Shown here: one piece after another, positions 34,575 to 43,565 of the stretch
How positions within the stretch are numbered: the first letter of the stretch is position 1
How the letters are laid out: the number at the start of each line of letters is the position of its first letter
Source of the DNA: Bradyrhizobium iriomotense
Lineage (GTDB): Bacteria; Pseudomonadota; Alphaproteobacteria; Rhizobiales; Xanthobacteraceae
Assembly (NCBI RefSeq): GCF_030160715.1
Contig: NZ_BSOW01000019.1
Coordinates: forward strand, 1 to 64,000
Direction: 5' to 3'
DNA: 64,000 nt
The notes under the pieces: model-generated
Told to the model about the DNA's origin: nothing
Databases searched by the model: none
The model's input: the letters and a program-made list of their open reading frames with translations, nothing else
Made by a program: the position numbers and the translations under genes

Positions 34575-35302
34575 TCGAGCTCGACGACGTCCACAAGAGC
34601 TTTGGCAAGGTCGAGGTGCTCAAGGGTATCACCGCGTCCGTCGAGAAGGGCGAGGTGGTCTGCATCATCGGCCCGTCCGGCTCCGGCAAGTCGACCATCC
34701 TGCGCTGTATCAACGGGCTCGAAAGCTACGACCGCGGCGGCATCAGCGTCGAGGGCACGCGCGTCGATCGCAATGCGCCGTCGATCGTCTCGATCCGCAC
34801 CCAGGTCTCGATGGTGTTCCAGCGCTTCAACCTGTTCCCGCATCGCACCGCGCTTGAGAACGTCGTCGAGGGGCCGCTCTACGTGAAGAAGGAGCCACGC
34901 GTGCAGGCGATGGAGCGCGGCCGCGCGCTGCTCGCGCAGGTCGGGCTGGCCGAAAAGGCCGACATGCATCCGCCTCAGCTTTCCGGCGGCCAGCAGCAGC
35001 GCGTTGCGATCGCGCGCGCGCTCGCGATGCAGCCCAAGGCGATCCTGTTCGACGAGCCGACCTCGGCGCTCGATCCCGAGCTCGTCGGCGAGGTGCTGTC
35101 CGTGATGCGCAAGCTCGCCGACGACGGCATGACCATGGTCGTCGTCACCCATGAGATGGGCTTTGCCCGCGACGTCGCCGACCGCGTGCTGTTCATCGAC
35201 GGTGGCGTCATCGTCGAGCAGGGACCCGCGAAAAGCGTGCTCAACCAACCGCAGCATGCGCGGACGCAGGACTTCTTGCGCCGCGTGCTGCATCCGCTCT
35301 GA
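34571..35302 (+). CDS. ABC transporter ATP-binding protein, polar amino acid type
   Basis: 243 residues. Walker [12 protein letters not shown] near 32-41, signature LSGGQQQR near 138-145, Walker [15 protein letters not shown] near 158-171, H-loop [12 protein letters not shown] near 191-202. GlnQ/HisP-type importer ATPase. Translationally coupled to the permease and followed, 13 bases later, by a FAD oxidase gene. Confidence 0.94.
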   Translation: MIELDDVHKSFGKVEVLKGITASVEKGEVVCIIGPSGSGKSTILRCINGLESYDRGGISVEGTRVDRNAPSIVSIRTQVSMVFQRFNLFPHRTALENVVEGPLYVKKEPRVQAMERGRALLAQVGLAEKADMHPPQLSGGQQQRVAIARALAMQPKAILFDEPTSALDPELVGEVLSVMRKLADDGMTMVVVTHEMGFARDVADRVLFIDGGVIVEQGPAKSVLNQPQHARTQDFLRRVLHPL

Positions 35303-35315
35303 TCCGGTGTCCGAC

Positions 35316-36608
35316 ATGACCGCGCCTGCCCGCCTGCCTTTGCCTCCGTCTCTCTACGCCGACACCGCCGCTGTGCCGGTGGCCACGCCGCCGCTCGATG
35401 CGGACAAGACCGTCTCCGTGGCGATCGTCGGCGGCGGCTACACCGGCCTCTCCACCGCGCTGCATCTGGCCGAGCAGGGTGTCGACGCGCTGGTGCTGGA
35501 GGCGCAGGAGCCGGGCTGGGGCGCATCCGGCAACAATGGTGGCCACACCAATCCTGGATTGAAGCACGACCCCGATCAGATCGAGGCCGATTTCGGCGCC
35601 GATCTCGGCCGCCGCATGATCGAATTCTCCTACGGCACGACCAATTTTACCCACGACCTGATCCGCCGCTACCAGATTCCTTGCGAGGCGCGGCAGAGCG
35701 GCACGCTGCGCGCGGCCTACAACGAGGCGAGCGCTGCGGCGATCGAAAGCACCGCAAAGCAATGCATTCGCCGCGGCATGCCGGTGACGCTGCTGGGTCG
35801 CGAGCAATTGCGTGAGATGACCGGCTCCGACCGCTATGTCTGCGCCATGCTGGATGCGCGTGGCGGCGATCTGCATCCCCTCAGCTACGCCCGTGGCCTG
35901 GCACGCGCCGCGATCTCGGCCGGTGCGCGCGTGCACGGCGAGGCGCCGGCGCTCTCCCTGCGTCGCGAGGGCACGCATTGGCGCATCGAGACTCCGCATG
36001 CGGTGGTGCGCGCCGACAAGGTGCTGCTCGCCACCAACGGCTTTACGGATGATCTCTGGCCCGCGCTCCGCCGCACCATCGTGCCGGTGTTTTCCTCGAT
36101 CGCCGCGACCGCGCCGCTCTCCGACGAGGTCGCCCGTTCGATCATGCCGACACGCCCCGTGCTCTACGAGAGTGGGCACATCACGGTCTACTACCGCATC
36201 GATCAGCAGAACCGCCTGCTGATGGGCGGTCGCGGTCCGATGCGCTGGATCAATTCGCCGTCCGACGTCGCCTATCTCATGCGCTATGCCGAGCGGCTGT
36301 GGCCGCAGCTCAAGGGCACAAGCTGGACCCACGGCTGGAACAGCCGCCTTGCGATCACCAGGGATCATTACCCGCATGTGCACGAGCCAGCGGAGAACAT
36401 CCTGATCTCGCTCGGCTGCAACGGCCGCGGCGTCGCGCTCTCCACCGCGATGGGCGCGCAGCTCGCACGCCGCCTGATCGGCGGCCGGAGTGCCGAGATC
36501 GACATGCCGATCACCGGCATCAAGCCGATCCCGCTGCACGCGTTCTGGCCGGTCGGGGTGACGAGCGCGGTGATCGCCGGTCGGGTGAGGGATCGTTTGG
36601 GAATATAG
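35316..36608 (+). CDS. FAD-dependent amine oxidase (PuuB/gamma-glutamylputrescine-oxidase-like)
   Basis: 430 residues. FAD-binding VAIVGGGYTGLSTALHLAEQG near 30-50 and the WGASGNNGGHTNPG block near 67-80 resemble PuuB and other DAO-superfamily oxidases, which use a WGASGRNGG motif. C-terminal NILISLGCNGRGVALSTAMG completes the FAD site. It would oxidise the amine imported by the ABC system encoded just upstream, releasing an aldehyde, ammonia and peroxide or reducing a quinone. The true substrate is uncertain; sarcosine- or glycine-oxidase-like activities are alternatives. Confidence 0.85.
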   Translation: MTAPARLPLPPSLYADTAAVPVATPPLDADKTVSVAIVGGGYTGLSTALHLAEQGVDALVLEAQEPGWGASGNNGGHTNPGLKHDPDQIEADFGADLGRRMIEFSYGTTNFTHDLIRRYQIPCEARQSGTLRAAYNEASAAAIESTAKQCIRRGMPVTLLGREQLREMTGSDRYVCAMLDARGGDLHPLSYARGLARAAISAGARVHGEAPALSLRREGTHWRIETPHAVVRADKVLLATNGFTDDLWPALRRTIVPVFSSIAATAPLSDEVARSIMPTRPVLYESGHITVYYRIDQQNRLLMGGRGPMRWINSPSDVAYLMRYAERLWPQLKGTSWTHGWNSRLAITRDHYPHVHEPAENILISLGCNGRGVALSTAMGAQLARRLIGGRSAEIDMPITGIKPIPLHAFWPVGVTSAVIAGRVRDRLGI

Positions 36609-36609
36609 A

Positions 36610-36638
36610 AAAGCGCCGCCCGATCTCGGGCGGCGCTT
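36610..36638. terminator. Bidirectional hairpin terminator
   Basis: AAGCGCCGCCCG-ATCT-CGGGCGGCGCTT is a 12-bp perfect stem starting two bases after the stop of the FAD oxidase and 18 bases after the end (minus direction) of the His/Gly peptide gene. It is suited to stopping transcription from both sides. Confidence 0.75.
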
Positions 36639-36655
36639 GGCGGGTCCGTGCGAAT

Positions 36656-36877
36656 TCAGCAGCGGCCCTGCTTCCACAGGCCGGGCGGGCATCCCCCGCC
36701 GCGCCAGCCGACCTTGCGCCCGTGATACCAGCCCGGCGGCGTGCCATGGTGATGTCCATGGAACCCACCGTGGCCGTGGCCGTGTCCATGGCCATGACCG
36801 CCTTTGGCGGATGCCGCGTTTGGCATGGCGAAGCCCGCCGCGATGATCAATGTCGCGGCGAGCGCAAGTTTCTTCAT
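36656..36877 (-). CDS. Small His/Gly-rich exported peptide
   Basis: 73 residues. Signal peptide (about 1-24, AASA), then a GHGHGHGHGHGGFHGHHH repeat and a C-terminal PPGWYHGRKVGWRGGGCPPGLWKQGRC block with two cysteines, a small-protein motif I have seen in related bacteria. The His-Gly repeat resembles that of peptide B at 4034-4273, but N- and C-termini differ. Probably a periplasmic metal-binding peptide; no family assigned. Confidence 0.7.
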   Translation of the reverse strand: MKKLALAATLIIAAGFAMPNAASAKGGHGHGHGHGHGGFHGHHHGTPPGWYHGRKVGWRGGGCPPGLWKQGRC

Positions 36878-36970
36878 ACGAAAGCTCTCCTCTTGGGCGT
36901 GCGCATCTGTCCGTTCAATGAACTGACATTGATGCGGTAGTCGCCCGCGAATGTGGAGGAGTCGTGACGC

Positions 36971-38563
36971 TCAGGATTCGGCGACCGCGTCACTCCAGGG
37001 TTGAAAGATCTCGACTGCGCCGCTGTTGGTTTCGCCCTCGCGCATCACCACGCTCGGGCAGGCGAACTTCATCGGCACGGCCTGCACCTGCGTCTCCTCA
37101 TAGTCGAAGCGCGCGGCCAGCGCCTTGCGCGCGTCCTCGGGCAGGCGGCGGTCGCCGGTCACCACGGCGCCTTCGCTGGCGTCGATTCGCGGCTGGTGGA
37201 TCGCGGCATCAAGGTCCATGCCGTAGTCCATGACGAACGACACAAGCTGCGTCACCGCAGGCAGGATGCGGCGGCCGCCGGAAGCGCCGACGGCGAGGCG
37301 TTTGCCGTCCTTGGTTTCGGCGATGACCGGCGTGATGTTGGTGAGGCAGCGTTTGCCGGGCGCCAGCGAGTTGGTCGTGCCGGGCGTCGGATCGAACCAC
37401 ATGATGCCGTTGTTCATGGGAATGCCGGAGTGCGGCGTCAAATATTTCGAGCCGAAGGTGGAGAGCAGCGTCTGCGTCACCGCGGCCATGTTGCCCTGGC
37501 GGTCGACCACCGAGAAGTGCGTGGTGCAGCCGGGCGCGAGATATTCGGCGCCGAGCGAGCGTTTTCCCTCAGCATCGCCCATGTCCTTGAGTCGTTCGCG
37601 ATAGGCCGCTTGCAGGGCGGCCGCGTATTCACCGTAGGCGGTTGCATCCGGTGTGCCTTCCGGCCTGAGGTTCTGCTGCAAGAGCCGCAGAGCATGCGCG
37701 AGCGTCGGGCCGGCGGTGAGTTCGGGTGTCGCAAACACCTTGCCGCCGCGATAGGGGATGTTGAGTGGCTCGCGCAGATGGGCGCGGAAAGCGGCGAGGT
37801 CTTCGACCGAGAGGGCGCCGCCGTCGGCCCTGATGTCGGACGCGATGCTCCTCGCGAGATCGCCCTGATAGAAGTCGCGCGGACCGGCGGTGGCGAGATG
37901 CGCCAGCGTCGCCTGCAATTTTTGCTGCGGCAGACGCGTCTCGGCCTTGATGCCCCACGGCGCGTTTGGCGGCAGGCCGTCGACAAGATACGCCTCCGCG
38001 CTGGCGGGATAGCGCCGCAGGTCGGCCGCCGAGTTTGCGATCATCAGCGTCGTCCACCAGTCGACCAGCAGGCCTTCTCCGGCGAGCTTTGCGCTCGGCG
38101 CGACCAGGTCCTTCCACGGCAGCTTGGCGTGGCGGCGATGCGCCTCCTCCATGCCGGCGACGACGCCGGGCACGGCGATCGCACCGGGGCCGTGGATGTT
38201 GCGGTCGTCCTTCACGCGTGCCCAGGGGAAGAGATCGGAGGCCGAGCCTTGGCCTGTGATCGGATAATCCTCGACGCGCAGGCTTTGCGGCGCACGCATG
38301 TTGTAGTCGATCACCTCGTAGCGGTTATCGCTGGCGCGATAGAGCACCATGACGCCGCCGCCGCCGATGCCGCTCATCCAGGGCTCCAGCACGTTCAGCG
38401 CGAAGGTGGTGGCGACCACCGCATCGACGCAGTCACCGCCCGCAGCCAGCACCTCCGCCCCGATCTCAGCCGCCCGGCGCGACTGTGCCGCAACGATGCC
38501 ACCCTTGGCGAGACGGGCGGGCTTGCGGGGCTCTTGGGCATAGCTGAACTGGTGAGGCATCAT
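36971..38563 (-). CDS. ggt: Gamma-glutamyltransferase
   Basis: 530 residues from ATG 38563 (ATG 38560 adjacent). Without an obvious signal peptide, so perhaps cytoplasmic. GGT signature: KGGIVAAQSRRAAEIGAEVLAAGG, GGGGVMVLYRASD, and the autoprocessing Thr in PGCTTHFSVVDRQGN near residue 347, followed by SGIPMNNGIMWFDPTPG and VGASGGRRILPAVTQ. The enzyme cleaves gamma-glutamyl amides and transfers the glutamyl group. It may connect to the putrescine/gamma-glutamyl metabolism hinted at by the neighbouring oxidase. The start is preceded by a GAG-containing leader with no strong ribosome-binding site. Confidence 0.9.
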   Translation of the reverse strand: MMPHQFSYAQEPRKPARLAKGGIVAAQSRRAAEIGAEVLAAGGDCVDAVVATTFALNVLEPWMSGIGGGGVMVLYRASDNRYEVIDYNMRAPQSLRVEDYPITGQGSASDLFPWARVKDDRNIHGPGAIAVPGVVAGMEEAHRRHAKLPWKDLVAPSAKLAGEGLLVDWWTTLMIANSAADLRRYPASAEAYLVDGLPPNAPWGIKAETRLPQQKLQATLAHLATAGPRDFYQGDLARSIASDIRADGGALSVEDLAAFRAHLREPLNIPYRGGKVFATPELTAGPTLAHALRLLQQNLRPEGTPDATAYGEYAAALQAAYRERLKDMGDAEGKRSLGAEYLAPGCTTHFSVVDRQGNMAAVTQTLLSTFGSKYLTPHSGIPMNNGIMWFDPTPGTTNSLAPGKRCLTNITPVIAETKDGKRLAVGASGGRRILPAVTQLVSFVMDYGMDLDAAIHQPRIDASEGAVVTGDRRLPEDARKALAARFDYEETQVQAVPMKFACPSVVMREGETNSGAVEIFQPWSDAVAES

Positions 38564-38903
38564 GTCTCGGGGCCGATTTTGTTGCGTTGGATGGAATTGC
38601 ACCGGAGCGGCGCAGAGCCGAACAATGGCATATCGCGGCCGACGATCCAGACCGAAGCGCAACATGGCAGGTGTGAAGGAGACGCAAGATGGCGCCGCGC
38701 TTCCCTCTCCCCTTGCGGGAGAAGGTGGCATAGGCGGCCTTCGGCCGCCGTTTCTTAACGCCGATGCTCTGCATCGGCGATGGCGCCGGATGAGGGTTGT
38801 TTCCGCGAACTCAATTGCATCAGTCTTAGTTGCGGAGAGAGACCCCTCACCCGCCTCGCTTCGCGAGGCACCCTCTCCCACAAGGGGAGAGGGGAAAGCC
38901 GCA
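38564..38903. repeat. Composite intergenic repeat with inverted ends (CCCTCTCCCCTTG type)
   Basis: From 38701 to 38896 the DNA begins TTCCCTCTCCCCTTG and ends CAAGGGGAGAGGGGAA, inverted ends with one base difference. Internal hairpins are GGCGGCCTTCGGCCGCC near 38732-38749, CGATGCTCTGCATCG near 38762-38776 and CGCCTCGCTTCGCGAGGC near 38852-38869. This resembles a small miniature element or a composite of palindromic repeats. The 38564-38700 stretch is the promoter side of ggt and shows no gene. Confidence 0.65.
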
Positions 38904-39719
38904 CTACCCCCCGATCCTCGCAAACACCTCCTCGACCGGCACTGGCGGCTCGACGTTGAAGGTCTCGCGCAGCACCTGGCCGAGCTCGTCGGCGCTATCG
39001 ATCGCGCGCTCGCTGCGTACCTCGCCGTCGCGCGCTTCAATCGTCAGGCGGCGATTGGCGAGCTTGTAGCGCGCATCGGCTGCGACGCGCTCCATGATCA
39101 GCGTGCTGGTGAAGGGCGTCGCAGAGCTGGTCGCGGTGAAATAGTTGCCGAGCTCAAAGTCGGACTGGATCTGCGGCACGAGGTCGAACACATACATGGT
39201 CCGCCATCCCGGCGGCCGTTGCGCGCTGAGCGAATAGAGGCCGCCAGCCTCGCCGAGCCGGTAGATGCCCATCGCGGTGCGCTGCTCGATGTTCGTCTTG
39301 AGCTGCAAGGGCGCGTCGAGCACGCAGGCGCCGAAGCCGACATCGGCGATATAGGGCCCCTCGGGCAGCTCGACCTTGAGCAGCATATGCGTCTTCGGCC
39401 CGAGCGGACTGTCGGGCGCGGCCATCCACCGCACGCGCGCGCAAAGGCCCGTCACGGTGAAGCCGATGCGCTCGAGCGCCGCCTTGAACAGCGCATTCTG
39501 CTCGAAGCAATAGCCGCCACGCCGGGAGTCGACGAGCTTGGCCTGCACGGCCGGCAGATCGAGAAGGACGGGCTGCCGCAGAAGCGGATTGAGTCCCTCG
39601 AACGGGATCGCATTGACGTGAGCGCTGTGGAGTGCGGTGAGGGTGGCGAGGTCCGGCTTCACCTCGCCCTTGTGGCCGATGCGCGCCAGATAGTTGTCCA
39701 AGTGCAATTCATTCGGCAT
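38904..39719 (-). CDS. nat: Arylamine N-acetyltransferase
   Basis: 271 residues from ATG 39719, starting MPNELHLDNYLARIGHKG as in NATs. Catalytic triad visible: Cys in RRGGYCFEQNALF near 69, His in KTHMLLKVELPEG near 107 and Asp in IADVGFGA near 122. The enzyme transfers acetyl from acetyl-CoA to aromatic amines and hydrazines. It is on the same strand as ggt but separated by a 196-base repeat, so co-transcription is uncertain. Confidence 0.93.
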   Translation of the reverse strand: MPNELHLDNYLARIGHKGEVKPDLATLTALHSAHVNAIPFEGLNPLLRQPVLLDLPAVQAKLVDSRRGGYCFEQNALFKAALERIGFTVTGLCARVRWMAAPDSPLGPKTHMLLKVELPEGPYIADVGFGACVLDAPLQLKTNIEQRTAMGIYRLGEAGGLYSLSAQRPPGWRTMYVFDLVPQIQSDFELGNYFTATSSATPFTSTLIMERVAADARYKLANRRLTIEARDGEVRSERAIDSADELGQVLRETFNVEPPVPVEEVFARIGG

Positions 39720-39851
39720 CAAATGGTCCCTGCGGCCTGAAACGGCGGGCAGGGTAGACAAGGCTGTTCCCTGGTGAAAGCCTTAAATCGGATCGTGGTG
39801 ATGGGAAGGATTTTGCGCTGCGGTCCGGTGAGCCAGGACTCGGAGTCGGGC

Positions 39852-40028
39852 TCAGAGCCGGCCGTCCCCGCGGCGGTTGCCGTGCTTGGCATGCCATTTC
39901 GGTCCCGGGCCGCGCATGTAATGCAGCTCGGGACGGTAGGGATTGCCCGCGAGCTTCACCAGCGTCTGGCACCGCGTGGCGATCGCGGAGACGTGGTGGC
40001 GAAGCAGCGTGAGCGAAGCGATCAGCAT
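39852..40028 (-). CDS. Small hypothetical protein downstream of the DUF6894-like gene
   Basis: 58 residues from ATG 40028, with GAGGA eight bases upstream. Basic and His/Arg-rich (MRGPGPKWHAKHGNRRGDGRL at the end), no family recognised. It starts ten bases after the DUF6894-like stop, so the two are probably one operon. 39720-39851 shows no gene. Confidence 0.5.
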   Translation of the reverse strand: MLIASLTLLRHHVSAIATRCQTLVKLAGNPYRPELHYMRGPGPKWHAKHGNRRGDGRL

Positions 40029-40038
40029 GGCATCGTCC

Positions 40039-40272
40039 TCAGTGCGGCTTGCCGAGCACGGAGATGAACGGCAGGTCGAAGATCTCCTCGCCGTCATCGT
40101 CGCTGACATGCAGGATCCAGTCGCGCCAGTCTTCGTCACCGGGCACCATGATCATCGATTGCATGATCTGCGCGGCGCGGTCGCGCGCCTCGGTCAGGTT
40201 CGACACGGCTGTGCCGCGCCGGTCGATCAACATGCCTTCAGTATTCGAGCAGTGAAAATAAACTTGGACCAC
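40039..40272 (-). CDS. DUF6894-like small protein
   Basis: 77 residues from GTG 40272, selected because AAGGAGGCGG ends five bases upstream; the ORF is open upstream to 40347. VQVYFHCSNTEGMLIDRRGTAVSNLTEARDRAAQIMQSM followed by DWRDWILHVSDDDGEEIFDLPF matches a family of about 75-residue soluble proteins common in Bradyrhizobium (DUF6894). Function unknown. Confidence 0.7.
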   Translation of the reverse strand: MVQVYFHCSNTEGMLIDRRGTAVSNLTEARDRAAQIMQSMIMVPGDEDWRDWILHVSDDDGEEIFDLPFISVLGKPH

Positions 40273-40482
40273 AGCCGCCTCCTTGGGAGAGCGAATCGAT
40301 ACAACCACCAATATCATTCTGACGATGGCCGAAATATTCGGGTTCAACCCGGTAAGGGAATTTACGGATGATTCGCTTCACGGGACGGTGAGCGCGTTAC
40401 GGATCATTAACCTTCACCTTCGGCTGGACGGCGCTGATGCGGCGTGGAACTCTCGATTCGCCCGGGTCGGGGGAGGGGTAGC

Positions 40483-42549
40483 TTGCATTTCACGAGAACA
40501 ACCTGTGGTCGCCTGTGCATGTTCGCGGGCGTTCTGCTCGCCGGCCTTGGCCTTGCGCCGCCGGCATTCTCCGACCCGATCCGGAAAAGCGGCTATGCGA
40601 TCGGCTCTGAAACCTGCGGCAGCGGCGATCTCGCCTTCCCGAGACTCAAGATCGACCTGAAGCAGGGGTTTTGCGCAGGTCTCGTCGCCAGTGAAGAGGA
40701 TCACCTCAAGTTCCCGCGATCGATCGTCCAGATCCCCGGTCATGAGCTGTTCGTGGTCGCCGACATGGGCGGCTGGGGCCACACCGACGGCCGGCTGCTG
40801 CTGCTCGATCCCCGCGCGGCGGAGGGCAAGCGCATCAAGGAGCTCATCACGGGGATCGAATATCCCTTTGGTCTGGTGATCGGTCCCGACAAGAAGCTCT
40901 ATGCTTCCACCGACGAGACGATCTTCCGCGTCGATCCGCTGGCCGACAATCCGCGCAGCACGGTCGAGACCATCCTTCATCGTCTGCCGGGCCGCCGGCT
41001 GACATTGCCGGATGGCACCAGGCTCGAGGAGAGCGCGCACCCGCTCAAGCAGTTCGTGTTCGACCGCACCGGGCGGCTGTTCGTCAATGTCGGTTCGCAC
41101 AGCGATGATTGCATCACCCACCCGCCGATCACGCGGCCATGCGCTCCGGCGGAAGGCGCCTCGGCGCTCGCCGCGATCTGGATGTTCACGCCGCCCTCGG
41201 GCGGGATCTTCCCCGCATTGAAACCCACCGATCCCGATCCGCCGCACCAGGTCTATGCGCGCGGCTTGCGCAACTCGATGGCGCTGACACTGCATCCGCA
41301 ATTTCCCGATCCCGGCTACGCCTTCCTGCAAGGCGAGAACGGCCGCGACCTGCCTGACATCTTCAAGCCGAACGAGGAAATCAACGCGATCGAGCCGGGC
41401 AAGCACTATGGCTGGCCCTATTGCTACGACCTCTCGACGGTGAGCCCGGAATTCAGGCTGGTGCTGCAATCGGGTCCTTACAAGAACCTCTGCACCAACG
41501 GCGCGCTCTACAAGCAGCCGTTCTCGCTTCTGCCGCCGCATGGCGCCCCGCTCGGCATGCTCTACTATCACGGCCAAAAATTTCCGGAGCTGGAGGGCAG
41601 GCTGCTGATCGCGCTTCACGGCTATCGCCCGACCGGCAGCCGCCTGCTGATCTATGAGGTCGACGATCACGGCTTCCCCAAGATGAGTCCGCCGCCGGTC
41701 CGCTACCATGCGAGCTGCGCCGCCGAGCCGACGCGCAGCTTCCAGACCGAGGCGGGCGAGGTCGCGGCGGCGCCCTTCGCGGAGCTGATCTCCGGCTGGC
41801 ACCGCGTCAACGGCGCGCGGCCGCAGGGCGCGCCGGTCGGCATCACCGTTGCGGAGGATGGCGCCATCTGGCTGGTCGAGGACAGGAACCAGACCGTGAT
41901 CCGCATCGATCGCGCCGAGGGTAATGCGCCGGAGCCGCTCCCCTGCGACATGCGCAGCGCGGCGCAGATCGACCAGCTCGCCGCCTTCGTTGCGCGGGAC
42001 GCGCAGAACAGCGACCGGCTCTCGGCGCTGCGCAAGGGGCTCGTCGAAAAGCACTGCGTCGGCTGCCATTCGGATTTCGGGCTGAAGCAGGGCCAGCCCG
42101 ACGCTGAGAAGGATCAGGCCGTGCTGCGCTTCATGCTGTCGCAGGACGGCTGGATCTATCCCGGCGATCCCGAGTCCGGAAAGCTGCGCACGCGCCTGCG
42201 CGGGCTCGGGGCGGAGAAATTGATGCCGCCGGGCGGCGAGGCGCTGGCGAGGACCGAGCCGGGCTACGCGCGGCTGCTCGACTATGCGGACTCGCTGGTT
42301 GCGAAGATGGTTCCGGGAGCGCGCATGCGCATCAAGCCCGGCCCGCCGACGCGCAAATTCGTAGCGCGCAGCGGCAAGGAATGCGGCGAAATACCGGCCT
42401 CCAAGGTCGTCGTCGTGACACAAAGGACCGCTGTAGACAAAGCCGGCTTCAGCCGCTTCTACCGGCCGGCCGATCCCTATCTCAATGGCGAATGCACCGA
42501 CGACGATGGCTATTATATCCAGCAGAACTTTCTGGTGCCTTTGCAGTAG
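40483..42549 (+). CDS. Sorbosone-dehydrogenase-like PQQ beta-propeller fused to cytochrome c
   Basis: 688 residues from TTG 40483, preferred because GGGAGGGG ends six bases upstream and a signal peptide (MFAGVLLAGLGLAPPAFS) then follows a short basic N-terminus; the frame also has a GTG at 40444. Residues about 25-480 look like a glucose/sorbosone dehydrogenase beta-propeller (VVADMGGWGHTDGRLLLLDP, ENGRDLPDIFKPNEEINAIEPGKHYGWPYCYD). A CVGCH haem motif near 524 starts a C-terminal cytochrome c domain. It would oxidise a sugar in the periplasm and pass electrons to the respiratory chain. It overlaps the downstream lactonase gene by 44 bases. Confidence 0.85.
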   Translation: MHFTRTTCGRLCMFAGVLLAGLGLAPPAFSDPIRKSGYAIGSETCGSGDLAFPRLKIDLKQGFCAGLVASEEDHLKFPRSIVQIPGHELFVVADMGGWGHTDGRLLLLDPRAAEGKRIKELITGIEYPFGLVIGPDKKLYASTDETIFRVDPLADNPRSTVETILHRLPGRRLTLPDGTRLEESAHPLKQFVFDRTGRLFVNVGSHSDDCITHPPITRPCAPAEGASALAAIWMFTPPSGGIFPALKPTDPDPPHQVYARGLRNSMALTLHPQFPDPGYAFLQGENGRDLPDIFKPNEEINAIEPGKHYGWPYCYDLSTVSPEFRLVLQSGPYKNLCTNGALYKQPFSLLPPHGAPLGMLYYHGQKFPELEGRLLIALHGYRPTGSRLLIYEVDDHGFPKMSPPPVRYHASCAAEPTRSFQTEAGEVAAAPFAELISGWHRVNGARPQGAPVGITVAEDGAIWLVEDRNQTVIRIDRAEGNAPEPLPCDMRSAAQIDQLAAFVARDAQNSDRLSALRKGLVEKHCVGCHSDFGLKQGQPDAEKDQAVLRFMLSQDGWIYPGDPESGKLRTRLRGLGAEKLMPPGGEALARTEPGYARLLDYADSLVAKMVPGARMRIKPGPPTRKFVARSGKECGEIPASKVVVVTQRTAVDKAGFSRFYRPADPYLNGECTDDDGYYIQQNFLVPLQ

Positions 42550-43447
42550 CATTGTCATGATCGCAGCGGCGTCGCCGGCCCTTGCGCAGACGAAACTGTT
42601 CGAAAGCGCGCAGGTGACGCCGGCGGGCGAATACACGTTCGGCATCGAAGGGCCGGCCGTCGATCTCGACGGCAATCTGTTTGTGGTCAATCTCGGCAAG
42701 CCCGGCACGATCGGCAGGTTGCCGGCGGGCGGTGCGGCCTCCGAGGCGTTCGTGGAGCTGCCTCAAGGCAGCGTCGGCAATTCCATCCGCTTCGATCGCG
42801 ACGGCACCATGTTCGTCGCCGACTACAAGGGGCACAACATCTTCGCGCTTGCCAAGGGCAGCGCGGAGCCACGACTCTGGTTTCATTCCGACGAGATGAA
42901 GCAGCCCAACGACATCACGATCGCGCGCGACGGCACGATCTATGCGAGCGATCCGAACTGGAAGGGACGCGAGGGGCACGTCTGGCGCATCGCCAAGGCT
43001 GCGGACGGATCGGCGCAGGGCCAGCTCATGACGGCGCCGCGCGCAATGGGCACCACCAACGGCATCGATCTCAGCCCGGACGGCAAGACACTTTATGTCG
43101 GCGAATCCAACAGCGGCGAGGTCTGGTCTTACGCCATCCGCGGTACAGAGCTCACCGACGCGAAGCTGATCAAGACGTTCCAGCCCGACACCATCGACGG
43201 CTTGCGCACCGACGTCAGCGGCAGGCTCTATGTCGCGCGCATTCTCAAGGGCACGATCGCGGTCATGAAGCCCAATGGCGCGGTCCAGCGCGAGGTCGCG
43301 TTGAAAGGCAAGGAGCCGACCAACCTCGCCTTCGGCGGCGACGATGGCAAGACCGTCTTCGTCACGCAGCGCCAGGGCGGCTTCATCGAGGCCTTCCGCA
43401 CCGATCAGCAGGGCCGCGAGCATTGCCTGCAACGCGGCCGTTGCTGA
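42506..43447 (+). CDS. Exported SMP-30/gluconolactonase-like protein
   Basis: 313 residues from ATG 42506, an alternative ATG lying at 42485; neither has a good ribosome-binding site and translational coupling to the preceding gene is likely. Signal peptide (about 9-28, IAAASPALA). A six-bladed propeller of the SMP-30/LRE type: GIEGPAVDLDGNLFVVNLGKPGTIGRL, SIRFDRDGTMFVADYKGHNIF, QPNDITIARDGTIYASDP and TNGIDLSPDGKTLYVGES. It probably hydrolyses the lactone made by the upstream dehydrogenase. Confidence 0.85.
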   Translation: MAIISSRTFWCLCSSIVMIAAASPALAQTKLFESAQVTPAGEYTFGIEGPAVDLDGNLFVVNLGKPGTIGRLPAGGAASEAFVELPQGSVGNSIRFDRDGTMFVADYKGHNIFALAKGSAEPRLWFHSDEMKQPNDITIARDGTIYASDPNWKGREGHVWRIAKAADGSAQGQLMTAPRAMGTTNGIDLSPDGKTLYVGESNSGEVWSYAIRGTELTDAKLIKTFQPDTIDGLRTDVSGRLYVARILKGTIAVMKPNGAVQREVALKGKEPTNLAFGGDDGKTVFVTQRQGGFIEAFRTDQQGREHCLQRGRC

Positions 43448-43565
43448 GCCACGATCCGCGCTACACGCAAGGCACGTGCGCAAGATGCGGCATTGTTCTT
43501 GCTTGCATCGTAGCGCCGCCGGGATCAAGAGACATCAGCGATCCCAAGGCAATGGAGCCGCCCAC

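Noticed and set aside
40414-42708. 764-codon open frame on the minus strand
   Set aside because: Antisense to the sorbosone dehydrogenase fusion; no recognisable protein.
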